In this document: positions 24,360-35,590 of the stretch, one piece after another
How the letters are laid out: the number at the start of each line of letters is the position of its first letter
How positions within the stretch are numbered: the first letter of the stretch is position 1
NCBI RefSeq assembly: GCF_000208745.1
Contig: NC_030851.1
Location: 7,291,535 to 7,355,534, forward strand
DNA from: Theobroma cacao
Taxonomy: Eukaryota > Streptophyta > Magnoliopsida > Malvales > Malvaceae
Reading direction: 5' to 3'
Length of the DNA stretch: 64,000 nucleotides
Notes under the pieces: model-generated
Told to the model about the DNA's origin: nothing
Databases searched by the model: none
The model's input: only the letters and a program-made list of their open reading frames with translations
Translations under genes and position numbers: made by a program

Positions 24360-27300
24360 TTGTTTTGGATTTCATGTCTTTTTGTGATTGAGCAAAATAA
24401 CAAGTTACAAGTAAAAAATTATAAATCTCGTCCATTCTCTGAAGTGAATGTGATATCATTTAATAATTATAGTTGTAAAGGCGGAAGAGGTTGTCATAAT
24501 TATTGCAATCGTGGTGGTTACATTAATCATTATTCTAATAATAAGAATATATTTAATTACCAGAAGTGGATGAATAATGAAGAGATATATAAAAAAAAAA
24601 GACAAAAGTGGACAAGATAAAAAGAATATAGAAAATGTTTGTTATATGTCATTAGTCACATACTTGTTGTACGTCAAAACATCTTGTTGAATTTTATCAA
24701 GCATCATTGAAATATAGAGAAAAAAATATCGAAACAAATTTTGTTCAAGATGATAGCCAAGTTGATATAATATATTTGAACTTTTTCAAGCATCGTTAAA
24801 AGATAAAAGAAAATATCGAAACAAATTTTGTTAAAGATGATAGCCAGATTTATATAACACATTTGGATGTTAATTTTTTTGCCCACTTTGAAGGACAAAT
24901 TGATCATATGATTGGTGATGAAAATCTAAGAATGAAATTTCTTAAATAGTTTGTTGATGTGTTCTGGTATAAGTTTATTAGAAAGATTTTTTTATGTGTT
25001 TTAATAATAAATTTTGTATTAAATGTTCTCTTATGTCAACTTGTAAGTTTCTTACTATATATCTCATTTTATTGAAGAAATATAAATATTCATCTAATTG
25101 GATCAAAGATTAATAATAAAAATATATATTTAATAGATAGTATTACAACGCACATTATATTTAAAGACAAAAAATATTACTCTCACTTAACAATGGAAGA
25201 AATTAATTTTAATATAATATCTGGTAGTACAAGATTAATTGAAAGCTCCAGAAGAGCCACTATTTAACTACTCAGAAGAACAAAGTTTATAATAAAAAAT
25301 GCATTATTTTCTATTAAGTCTAGAAGAAATTTATTAAGTTTTAAAGATATTCATCTAAACGGATATCATATTGAGATAACGAATAAAAGAGGTATTGAAT
25401 ACCTTTATATTATATCTTCTATCTCGAGTAAAAAGTGTGTGTTGGAAAAAATACCCGCTTTATCCTTTGGAATGTACTACGCAAAAATTAAAATGATTGA
25501 AACTCTTGTTATAGCAAACTAGAAATTTACTAATAATTTTAATATTTGGCATAATTAGTTAAGCCATCCCGAATCAATAATGATGTAAAAAATTATTAAA
25601 ATTTCATTTGATTATCCATTGAAAACCCAAATGATTTTTCAATATAATGAATTCTCATGTGTTATTTGCTCTCAAGGTAAATTAATTATAAGACCATCAC
25701 CAACTAAAATTGAGACTAAATCGCTTACATTTTTGAAACGTATTCAGCACGATATATGTGGACCTATTCATCCACTATGCAGATCATTTCGATATTTATG
25801 GTTTTAATCATTCATTTATCAAACATTTTCAATTGATTGTAAGGCCATTGCTTATGAAAATTAAATTCCTCAATTATGCCTAGGAGGCATGCTATTTTGC
25901 ATGTAGTAGCACTTGTATGCATCACGCAAACAAGTTATCATAAATTCTCCCTTATACAATTGGTTTATGGTCAAAAATCAAATATTTTTCATTTAAAAAT
26001 TTGTGGACGTGCTCTATATGTCCCAATTGCTCTATCACAATGCACAAAGATGGGTCATCAAAGGAGGTTAGAAATATATGTTAGATTTGAATCTTCATCT
26101 ATAATTAAATATTTAGAACCCTCAACAAAAGATTTATTCATGATAATATTTGCCGATTGTCATTTTGATGAAATAATTTTTTCAACATTAGGGGAAGAAA
26201 ATAAGCTGTTAGAAAAAGAAATATCTAGGAATGTATTATCATTTTCTAGTTTTCATCTTCGCACAAATCAGGTGAACAAGAAGTTTAAAAGATAATTAAT
26301 TTTCAAAATATAACAAATTAGTTGCTAGATGTATTTACTGATTTAAAATGAATGACCAAATCTTATATACTAGCTGCAAATGCTATAATTAGAATCGATG
26401 TCTCAGTAGGATAATTTGCTATTGTTAACGAGTCTAAGGCACGCCAGAAGCATGAGAGATCAATTGATTCCAAAGATAAAAATTTTTGAAAAGGGAAAGG
26501 AGAAAATATTCAAGATGGTGAAAAAGAGAAAATAAAAACTCTAAAAGAGACCCCTGACATAACTTCAGAAGAAATTCAGGTACCTGAAATCAATGAAAAT
26601 GAAAAGATCTTTATAAGTTATGTCATGACAGGGAAAAGATAGAACTAGAATGATTTACATGTCGACAATATTTTTGCATATAATGTAACGCTCAATATTA
26701 TGATAAAAAATGAGGATCTTAAACCTACATCTATTGAAGAATGAAAACATATAAATGATTGGCTAATGTGGAAAGATGCAATCAAAGTAGAATTGAATTC
26801 ACTTGCAAACATGAAATTTTTGAATGTGTAGTCCATACTCAAATGTAAAACCAGTGGGATATTAATAGGCATTTGCGTGAAAATGAAATCAGAAAAATGA
26901 GATTCTGAGATATAAAGTACTGTTTGTCATATAAGATTTTACCCAAAAGCTTGGTTTTATCCAACAACCTAGTATTGATTGTGAAGAGACATATTCTTTT
27001 GTAGGTGCTGATGGATGTAGTTACAGCTTATTTATATTGCTTACTTGATTTTGATATCTATATGAAAATCTTTGAAGGATTTAAGTTACCTGAAACATGT
27101 ACATAATTCTCGAAAAATTTATTCGATCAAATTAAACAAATATGTATATGAATTAAAACAATGCAGACGCGGTGATATAATCGCCTTAGTGAAAATTTAT
27201 TAAAAGAATGTTATACAAATAATCTTTTATGCCTATGTGTTTTATAGAAAGATTTGGATTTGAATTTGTCATAATTGTTAATTATGTTGATAACCTAAAC

Positions 27301-28190
27301 ATTATTTATTGGAACTCCTGAAGAGTTATTAAAAACCATGAATTACTTAAAAAAAATTGAGATTAAAGATCTTGGAAAAACAAAGTTTTGTTTAAGATCT
27401 TTAGATTGTACACTTGACAAATAAATTTTTGTCCATCCATCAAATTATATAGCAAAAGTGCTAAAATGATTTTATATAGACAAAACACATCTATTGAGTT
27501 TACCAATGGTTGTAAAGTTACTAAATGTGAAAAAAGATCCTTTCCAACCTCATGAGAATGATGAAGAACTTTTTGGTCTTGAAGTACCATATCTTAGTGC
27601 AATTGAAGTACTAATGTATCTTGCTAGCAATACACGATCTGATATATCATTTCCTGTAAATTTATTAGCAAGATATAGTTCTTCTCCAATTTGAAGACAT
27701 TGAAATAGAATTAAACATATATTTCGATATTTCTGAAGAACAATGGATAAGGACTTAAAATTAAATTTAATTGATAATGCAAATGCAGAATATTAATTTG
27801 ATCCACACAAGACTTGATCCCGAACAGGTTACTTATTTACATGTGGAGGTACGATTATTTTATAGTATTCTGTAAAACAAACTATAGTTACTACTTCTTC
27901 AAATCATGAGAAATTTTAGTAATTCATGAGTCAAGTCGTGAATATGTCTAATTAATATTTGTAACTCAACCTATTTGAAAAACCTGTGGCTTGTTAACCT
28001 AGAAGGAAATTCAACAATATAGTTAAAGGAAACATACATTAAAGGTGATAGAACAAAACATATTTAATCAAAATTCTTCTTTACTCATGATCTCCAAGAA
28101 AAAGATGATATTAGTGTTTAACAAATTCGTTCAAGTGACAATTTAGTAGATTTATTCACCAAAGCCTTTACTACTGCAACATTTGAAAAA
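24360..28190 (+). pseudogene. Broken gag-pol of copia element 2
   Basis: Recognisable fragments: EQNNKLQVKNYKSRPFSEVN with Gly/Asn-rich RNA-binding tail (24390-24620); FNIWH and SHPESI (GAG-pre-integrase, near 25540-25580); CVICSQGKLIIRPS with IQHDICGPIHPLC (25660-25790, zinc-binding and catalytic start of integrase, where the first catalytic Asp region reads HDICGP); NTRSDISFPVNLLARYS (27494-27694). Stops and frame changes separate all of them. Homologous parts of copia element 1 make the assignments mutually consistent. Confidence 0.82.
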
Positions 28191-28463
28191 TTGGTATAAA
28201 AGATTGAAATGTATTGTTTTAAAGATCTTAAATAATGCAGTCATTAGAGGGAGTAAAATTCGTACTGTACTCTTTTTCTTCATTAAAGTTTTTCTCACTA
28301 TGTTTTTCTTGATAAAATTTTTAATGAGGTAGTATTTCAAAAGCATATTCTTGAAAATAATTATGTTCTTTTATTACTTCACTCAGATTTTTTTCTATGA
28401 TATTTTTTCCTAATTAGAGTTTTAATGAGGAATATCCTTAATAGAATTGATATTTAAAGGAAG

Positions 28464-28747
28464 TGTTTTGAATATATGTGTGAATATCTATTTTGTTATG
28501 TATATCTAGATTTGAATGTAGATAAGATTGGATCAAGATTAAGATTTAATCCATTCATCTAATGTCTTAGTATTATATTTATTTGGTAAATTTTATCTAA
28601 ATAAGGAGTTATTAGTCTATAAATAAACTACTTATTTCTTTTGTAAATACATACTTCAATGAGATATTCTTCCTCTCTCTAAATAATTTTTTTATAATTA
28701 TTCTCTTTTTTTTTTATAATTGTTCTTTCAATTTATATTTCATAACA
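28464..28747 (+). repeat. 3' LTR of copia element 2 (284 bp)
   Basis: Starts TGTTTTGAATATATGTGTG and ends TTCATAACA. Preceded by the purine tract AAAGGAAG. Confidence 0.85.
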
Positions 28748-29652
28748 CATTCAATATTTTTTTTTTGAAAATTAGGATATAACCTTTTGGGTTTTATCAG
28801 TTTAAGAAAAATCAACAAACAAAATAATATTTGATTTCTTTAATTTTATTAACGGTAATTTACTAGTTTTTATTATCAATGTTTCTCAACGAATAAAATC
28901 TAAAAGAGTGCATCTTAATTCAAACGAAATAATAATTTGAATCTTGAAATGAAAAACTTTGGTAAAAATTAAATCCTAAATAGGCATTTAACCGCAATAA
29001 TATAATCTAAGTTGACATTTAATGATTTTTATTTTATTATAATTACATAAAGCTCTTTATTATATAATGGCACGTGATGATTTCCTTCTTATTCTTTTTT
29101 AGCTTTTAATAAGAATAATTGCAAATTTTGTGATTTAACACCTTCTTGGAAATGAAAGATATAAGAATCGAATATAGAGGGAGGCTTGGTGACATGCTTG
29201 TAAATGAAATGAAACAAACCCATCACGAGACATGTTTCTGCGGCTCAATAATTACAAAAAATCAATTGATTTTCATAAAGAGAAAACAAATTTTTATCTC
29301 CTAAAACTTAATTCATACATGAATGAGCTTCTTATTTGTTATTTGCAAGTCAAAATTTCCAAACTCAACATGTTCATACAAATCACGAAGAACAGGAATG
29401 GATGAAATGAAAAACATAAAGATAAAACTCTAGTAATTTATTGGAGAAATTTGGAGAGATTGCTACTGCTGCTACAAAAGAGATATGGAAGAAAACCCCG
29501 ATAGATTCAACGTGGAATGTCACATACTGCAACAAAAATTTCAAAGCTTGATTCTGGTTTGCATGATTGGAATCTCTTGTCGATCTTGCACTCATTTTTT
29601 TTCCTGATTAAAAACGATAGATCTTGAGTATTTTGAGGATCCATTCAAAATC
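28748..29652. other. Intergenic and 3' flank of the receptor kinase gene
   Basis: AT-rich DNA. The part next to 29652 is presumably the 3' UTR of the receptor-like kinase gene. A donor-like GTAAGA right around its stop codon leaves open a spliced 3' end. No gene recognised. Confidence 0.4.
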
Positions 29653-31738
29653 TTACCAACCTCTCCCATTACCAACTACTACTACTGACGAGGCATTTGT
29701 GGAGAAAGACTCGTCTGTTAACGATTGATCCACAGATAATTCATCTTCATCATCTGATGCAACATATTTTATGTTATCTATCTCTCTTACAAGTTCTGTC
29801 ATTTCAGGCCGTTTCTCCGGGGTCTTATCACAGCAACGAATAGCAACCTGCAGCAGCTTCAGCATTCCAGGAGCAGCACTTCTCTGCACAGATATCTCCA
29901 TATCAAATATCTCAGCTGTCCATTCTTCTCTAACAGCTCGGTGAACCCAGCTACAAAGATCCACCCCATTGATGCCTGGAGGAGCTGAGTGAACTGATAG
30001 TCTTCCTGTTAATAGTTCCAGCAGAAGGCAGCCGTAACTCCAGACGTCAGACTTCCTTGAAACCCTTTTCGAGTTCTGGTATTCGGGAGACTTGTATGAG
30101 ACCATACGTTGAGATGCGATGGGAAGGGCTATGAGGGAAGTGAGACCGTAATCGGAAACAAGAACCGTGTCATTCTCGTCAAGGAGAATGTTTGACAATT
30201 TCAGGTTGCCGTGGGGAACAGGGCATAGGGAGGAGCTAGGATTGAGGTGAAGATATTCCAGGGCTTGTGCCACTCCTCGAGCAACAGATAATCTAGAGCT
30301 CCATCTGAAAGGAATCCGCTCTCTGGTACCTCTCCCTCCTGCATTATCCATCAATTTCAAATATCATTATTTAAAGAGGCCAGAGAGGGAAATATATTCC
30401 TTGATCCCATATGATAATTCATGTTTTTCTCAGAACTTGAAGAAATATCATTATTTAAAGAGAAGATATTTAATAGTACAACTATAACCATAAAAATTTG
30501 TAATTGGTAATCTCACCATGAAGGCGGTTGAAAAGGTTTCCATTCTTGGCATATCTGTAGACGAACAACTTCTCATCTTTGGAATAGTAGTAAGCAAGTA
30601 ACGGAAGCAAATTTGGATGCTTTTGATCTGCAATTATTTGTAGCAGCTCCGTGAATTCCTCATTGCTCAGTGGTTTCAAATCCCTCAGTCGTTTTACAAC
30701 AACACCTGGCCTGCCTTCCAGCGTAGCTTTATAACTATTGCCAAAAAGCCCTTTACCTAAGCCTTCTGCAGAAGCTCTCAGCAGATCGTTTAGGTTAAAG
30801 CCTGCGTCATCCCCCATGAATATGAGATTCCCCTTCGCTTCCTCTGCAATGACTCTCTGCTCCTCTGCTTGAATATTGCTCTCATCTTTACTTTCCTTGT
30901 AATAACTGGCCCCGGCCTCCAACTCTAAATCCTCGTCATCTTTTTCTTCAAGGCGGTTTCTTTGCATCAGTTTCTTAAGCTTCCTCGATTTCTTACAGTA
31001 AAGAATAAGGAGCAAAATCACAGTAGCTAGACCAATAATATCGAAAACAATAAATATAGTTGCAACAGATCTCTTTCTGGATTCTCCTGCTGTATCATTT
31101 GCGGTATAATAGCAGGTATCAGGATTTGATGAATCACACATGCCAAGGCTATTGTTAGAGTAGGAAGCGGTGCTCAAGGATTTGAGGGTGTGAGTTCCTG
31201 GAATTGGACCGCTGAGATTATTATTGGAGACATTGAACGCTATTAAACTGGCTTGGTCGAATTCTGGGATCGAACCTGTCAAACGGTTATCTTGAAGCTG
31301 CAAGGACTCCAAGAAATTAAGAGCAAGCAGTGAACGTGGGATTGGCCCGTTAAACATGTTTTTTGACAGATCAATATCCTTCAACTTCTGATTGGAAGAG
31401 AAATCCATTATATTCCCCGACATTGAATTGTTCTTGAAGCTGAGGGTAATCAATTCAGAAAGCACAACAAATGCATCAGCACTTACTTTCCCAGATAAGC
31501 CCCCACCTTCCAATAATATTGCAGTGACACGGCCATTGATGCACTGAATGCCATACCAGAATGAGGTATTTTCATAGCACTGAAGCCCATTCCAGTTATC
31601 ATTTAGGAATGGATCATTAAACACATGCTTGAGAGCATATAGAGCATCCCTTTCCTGTTCATATTGAGCAATAGAACTGCTATACAATGAAAAAAGAATC
31701 ATAACAAGAAGATTTTTGGGAAACAGAAGCGACCCCAT
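29653..31738 (-). CDS. LRR receptor-like kinase, subfamily III type, probably inactive kinase
   Basis: Two exons on the minus strand, 30517-31738 and 29653-30338, give 1,908 nt and 635 residues. Start MGSLLFPKNL; signal peptide to about residue 24 (SSSIAQ); an LRR N-cap (YEQERDALYALKHVF, then CYENTSFWYGIQC); about five leucine-rich repeats (NMFNGPIP, NRLTGSIP, NNLSGPIP); a transmembrane helix near residues 225-247 (VATIFIVFDIIGLATVILLL); an acidic juxtamembrane region; and a kinase domain (about 320-600). The glycine-rich loop GLGKGLFGNSYKA and the lysine in VVVKRL are present. HRD is replaced by HGN (HGNLKLSNILL), DFG by DYG (VSDYGLTSL) and APE by SPE, typical of the pseudokinase-like III group that includes pollen receptor kinases. 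Ligand and pathway are unknown. Confidence 0.92.
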
Positions 31739-33000
31739 AACTCAGTATCAAGTGAAAATTGTGTTTGTTTTTGCAGTAATGACTCCCAACAGGCAGAAAA
31801 TTAATGTCTCTGGTTGCTTGATAAAATAAAAAAATATTCTCATGCAATGCCATTACAGCCATCAATGATCTTTTTTGAAGGTAAAAACAAGGACAAACTC
31901 TGAGCTGTTTCCTTTTGGATTTTATTGCTGAGAATCCAAAATCCAAAGTGGGCTGGCTTGCATTGTTTTTGGGGATCTCCAGCTACAATGAACCTGAAGA
32001 GGACGTTACCTCTTATGATTCTACATACTTGGGAAATTTAATTTATTTCAGGATGTGTGGATGATACATTTGAATGCGCATATTAGTAAACATTAAACAC
32101 GATGGACGGTTTTGGTTGAAGAGAAGGATAGGATACTTAAATATTGAAATATTTGGAAAACTGTGCTTTAGTCAGAATTAACAGGGTGATACTCGGATCA
32201 GGAAAACTCTGGGCACTCCACAAATTCACTATATCAGGATTGCTAAATGGGAATGCTTAAAATGGTAGGATAAACACATGAAAAAATAGATGAATTCTAT
32301 GTACTTTTATACTTCAAAATTGGAGGTATTTCCTAACTTCACTTGAAGCTGAATTAACCCAAGAACTAGGGGAACAAGGTCTACATATATCCTAAATTTG
32401 ACTTTAACATCCCTCAAGATCAATATCCCCAAATGGGTGTAATTACCTTATTTCCACCACCAGGTTTCGGATTTTCCAAGAGAACCAACAGGTTTCTTGT
32501 GGATATTCTATGTTTAATTTTCTTATAAGCCTTTCCCAAGCTACCTACAATGCTGTTCTTGTTGCTTCCAGCTCATAACAGGTACATTTACCTGAAAATA
32601 AAATACATTACCTCCCTCCCCGATAAGTTTCTTTTTTCTTTTTTTTTATTGTGCTTTATTGATCTGAAGAAATTGAAATAAATTAACAAGGTTGAAAGCA
32701 TAACCAAATGCTTATAAACAGGACCACTATTATCGCAAGAGTAAACAAAATTTTGATAAGGAGGGTAATATCTCTTGTCCCTTTGAATAAAATAATAAAT
32801 TTTCATTTCATATCAAAAGAAGTTTGAAGGTTATATCCGGTTTCAACAAAAATCCAATCTTAAGCTTAAGAGTACTAAATGACTGATTTTGCTATTTAGA
32901 ACTGTACACTGCAGAGTAATTAGCTCCTTTTATTTCTTCTATTCTTTTCAAACTTATAATTTTGATGATTATTATCATCAAAACATGAACTCCTGACAGC
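31739..33000. other. Upstream region of the receptor kinase gene; no gene seen
   Basis: 1.26 kb of AT-rich sequence that should include the receptor kinase promoter. No coding region or RNA gene was recognised. Confidence 0.4.
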
Positions 33001-33015
33001 TTCTCAAACATAATT
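33001..33015. repeat. LINE target-site duplication, left copy (15 bp)
   Basis: TTCTCAAACATAATT is repeated exactly at 33712-33726. A 15-bp duplication of variable-length type is characteristic of LINE target-primed insertion. Confidence 0.88.
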
Positions 33016-33711
33016 TTTTTTTTGAAAGTTGGAATAATTCATTAAAGGGAGTAACCAATGGTTAAACTCCAATCAAAAGTACAAAAGAGCTTCAATTTTA
33101 AGACCTATGCGCAGTCCCAGTGATGGCATAACCCTCAAAATTACATAATTGGGCAAAGCTAAGGCCACTAACATAGATTTTCCTAAGCAATAAACTCACA
33201 ATTCCCGCTCCTTAAATGTTGACTTTAATCTCAACCTTTCAATCAGAGCACATCAGCGCCAGGCAACCCCTTTCACCACCTCTCCCTACCTCAGGAACCA
33301 ATGGAGCACCAGAAACATCCGTCATAGACTATCTTCAACAACAATCAGGCAAGAAAGATTTCATGCAAACAGGCCAACACTACAACAAGCAAAAGAAGCA
33401 TCCAGTCACACAAAGATGCACCTAAACCATCACAAAAAGAACCACAAAAAATCGCTCATCATTTACTCACTCCTGCCCCCACCTCACTTCTCCTACTTGG
33501 AGTGTCCTCCCAGACGTTCACCAGGTCCACCTCTCTGCCTATTCCTGTTTTAGCCAAATTATCAGCTTGTTGATTAGCCTCCCTTAGAATATGCTTAATC
33601 TACCACCTTCTCACTCGATTCTTTAGCATTTCGATGTGACGTGTCCATCTCCTTAATCTCCATGGAACAGGTTCTGGTGTCTGGACCCATTTAACTACGT
33701 TCCGAGAATCA
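33016..33711 (-). mobile_element. 5'-truncated LINE (L1-type) insertion
   Basis: A 696-bp insertion on the minus strand. It ends in a short poly(A) tail (poly-T on the plus strand from 33016) and is flanked by a perfect 15-bp duplication. Its 5' part encodes the RNase H-like C-terminus of a plant LINE ORF2: DSRNVVKWVQTPEPVPW, then KHILREANQQADNLAKTG, separated by one in-frame TAG at about 33602. The rest is 3' UTR. The truncation starts exactly at the DSRN residues. One stop and intact duplications suggest moderate age. Confidence 0.88.
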
Positions 33712-33726
33712 TTCTCAAACATAATT

Positions 33727-34202
33727 AAGATGAATATTCATTCATATATCCTCACAATGTTTATGGTACTCTTATATTTGTTGAATCTCGTGGTTTAATA
33801 TTGGCTAAGAGGGAAATCTTGTCTTTGGGTTTCTTACTTTGCAACGTTGCAACTAGATGTGAAGGGTACCTATCATCACACAATGTGTATTGAATTCACT
33901 TTAATACATTTAAAAAAGGACAAATTTTATAAATGTTGAGCTAGCGCGTCGTTTCCAAAAACCATGCATGTGATGAAACAGTATCTTGACCATTTCAATT
34001 AGAAAATTATTTAAACCATAGAATTAATTAGATTCGAATGGTAAAATATAGGAACATGTAAGATCGAGCAAGACAATTCGACTTTGCCAATTTCATTTTT
34101 TGTCAGGCATGTGAGCAGTATTACTTTACCAGCTTGCGCTAAAAAACTATGTAAGAATTAATACAATTGTGTTCTCGACTCCACCAATGTGCAAGGTTAT
34201 AA
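33727..34202. other. 3' flank of POX1; no gene seen
   Basis: About 480 bp between the LINE and the POX1 stop codon, presumably with the POX1 3' UTR. Confidence 0.4.
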
Positions 34203-35423
34203 TTAGTTTATTGCAGAACATATTTTGCGTATTTCACCATCAGTTCCTGTTTTCACTCCAATGTTGCTCATCTTTACCATTGACCGGCCAAATTCTATGT
34301 TGAAATTCAACGATCGCAAGCCTCTAACACCCAAGTAGCTTTGAGCAATGGATCTGGTAGAAGCATCAGTCCACAACATTTGATCAGACTCTAGTATTCC
34401 TCGGCCATTCCTCAAATTCTCAAAGAAAGATACATCAAATGAATCAACACTATCCGTGTCTAATGCAACACGTCCCGTATCGTCACTACTTGGAGGACAG
34501 AGTGTTTGTAGTTGAGAGACAAATTCAGGGTTGATTGATGGGTCAGCGCCATTGCCGACTGCAGTGAAGTTAAATAATCTGTAACTGAAAAATTGGCAAG
34601 CTGTAGTTCCTATGGTATGTGCCCCTATTAACAGAAAAGCAATTCAAGGCATTTTAAATATTAGATGTAGTCTGTACAGAGCAAAAAGGGCAGGCCTATG
34701 TTCCATGTATTTGGCTATTCAAGTCACTCCATAACTAGAAAAATGAGAAAAGAATGCTTACCGACTAGGGTGACAAGATCCCGGGTGTTTAGACCGAATG
34801 CAGCGAACTTTTTCTTTTGTTCTTCTATTGACTCCGAGAAGCCAGGCAAGGTGTCAGTATCAGATGCCAAGGAAACCATTCCATCTCTGCGTCCCGTAGG
34901 CACCTCCCACTTTGGTCCATTTGCCTGCATGAAATGTCAGGAAGAATGCTTCAGAGGCTTGAAGAACAACGAAAGATTTGTTCTAGTGATTAATTGCTAG
35001 TAAGTTGAGCTTGTTGATTACCAGAACAACAGCATCACGGGCAGCAAGGGCAAGAATATCAGCGCATGAGACAACTCCAGGACACGTGGCTTCAAGTTGT
35101 GCCTTGGCATCATCAATAACTTTATATCCTCTCACTCCAAGGTTTGGAGGAGCTTTTTTCTCGGAGTCAGGGCCATCAATGAGAATAGAAGCATCGCAAC
35201 CATGGACAAAGCAGTCATGGAAATGCATCCTCAGTAAGGCAGGACCAACTGAAGGATCAGACTGAAAGTGGGATTGAACTGCAGAACTAACTATGGATTC
35301 AGCCAACGGACATGAGCTTGCATAGAACCCAACACGCGTGCCTTGGCCTTTTACCAATGTGGCAACCATATTAAACAAAACAAACACTAAAAAGAACTTC
35401 TGCTTGGAGTAAATGCCCTCCAT
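34203..35423 (-). CDS. Class III secretory peroxidase, POX1 of five (peroxidase N1-like)
   Basis: Three exons on the minus strand, 35022-35423, 34762-34924 and 34203-34624, encode 328 residues. Signal peptide [20 protein letters not shown] to about residue 27, then mature [12 protein letters not shown]. The distal site has Arg and His ([21 protein letters not shown]), the substrate-side motif is [18 protein letters not shown], and the proximal haem ligand is in [13 protein letters not shown]. All eight disulphide cysteines of the family are in place (SCP, HDC, GCD, TCP, SCAD, ACQ, LCP, KICS). These are haem enzymes of cell wall and apoplast that oxidise phenolics with hydrogen peroxide. It differs from the other four by GAHTIG and an Ala in ARDAVVL and is the most distant member in position and sequence. 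Confidence 0.95.
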
Positions 35424-35521
35424 CCCTGCGAAGTAACAAAGACAAAGAAAAGAGAATGCAGCTAAGAAATTGTGTTTACTGCTTTGGCTAGCTTGTGATC
35501 TTGAGGTTGGCCAATCTGACG

Positions 35522-35590
35522 CATTTATAGGGTCAGAAAATGAAAAGCTGAGAAAAAGTAAGCAAAGCCTGCTACAGGGGAACCACCATT
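35522..35590 (-). promoter_or_regulatory. POX1 core promoter and conserved upstream block
   Basis: TATA box TATAAATG (minus strand, 35522-35529) about 100 bp upstream of the start codon. The block AGCAAAGCCTGCTACAG..GAACCACCAT (plus-strand reading, 35561-35590) recurs upstream of all five peroxidases. Confidence 0.65.

Larger units (their letters stand above)
23497..28747 (+). mobile_element. Ty1/copia LTR retrotransposon 2, heavily decayed
   Basis: A 5.25-kb element on the plus strand with LTRs at 23497 to about 23796 and 28464-28747. The left LTR carries a TA/TG microsatellite expansion near its start. A polypurine AAAGGAAG precedes the right LTR. Domain order is copia: gag basic region (24360-24620), GAG-pre-integrase (about 25330-25600), integrase (25619-26295), reverse transcriptase (about 26740-27700), RNase H (about 27800-28190). 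Stops are frequent. The five bases flanking it (GATTT left, CATTC right) do not match, so the target duplication has decayed or the left edge is misplaced. Fragments match copia element 1 in opposite orientation. Confidence 0.87.

Noticed and set aside
24704..24907. Minus-strand frame with an internal repeat
   Set aside because: It is opposite a small internal duplication in the gag region of copia element 2; not a gene.
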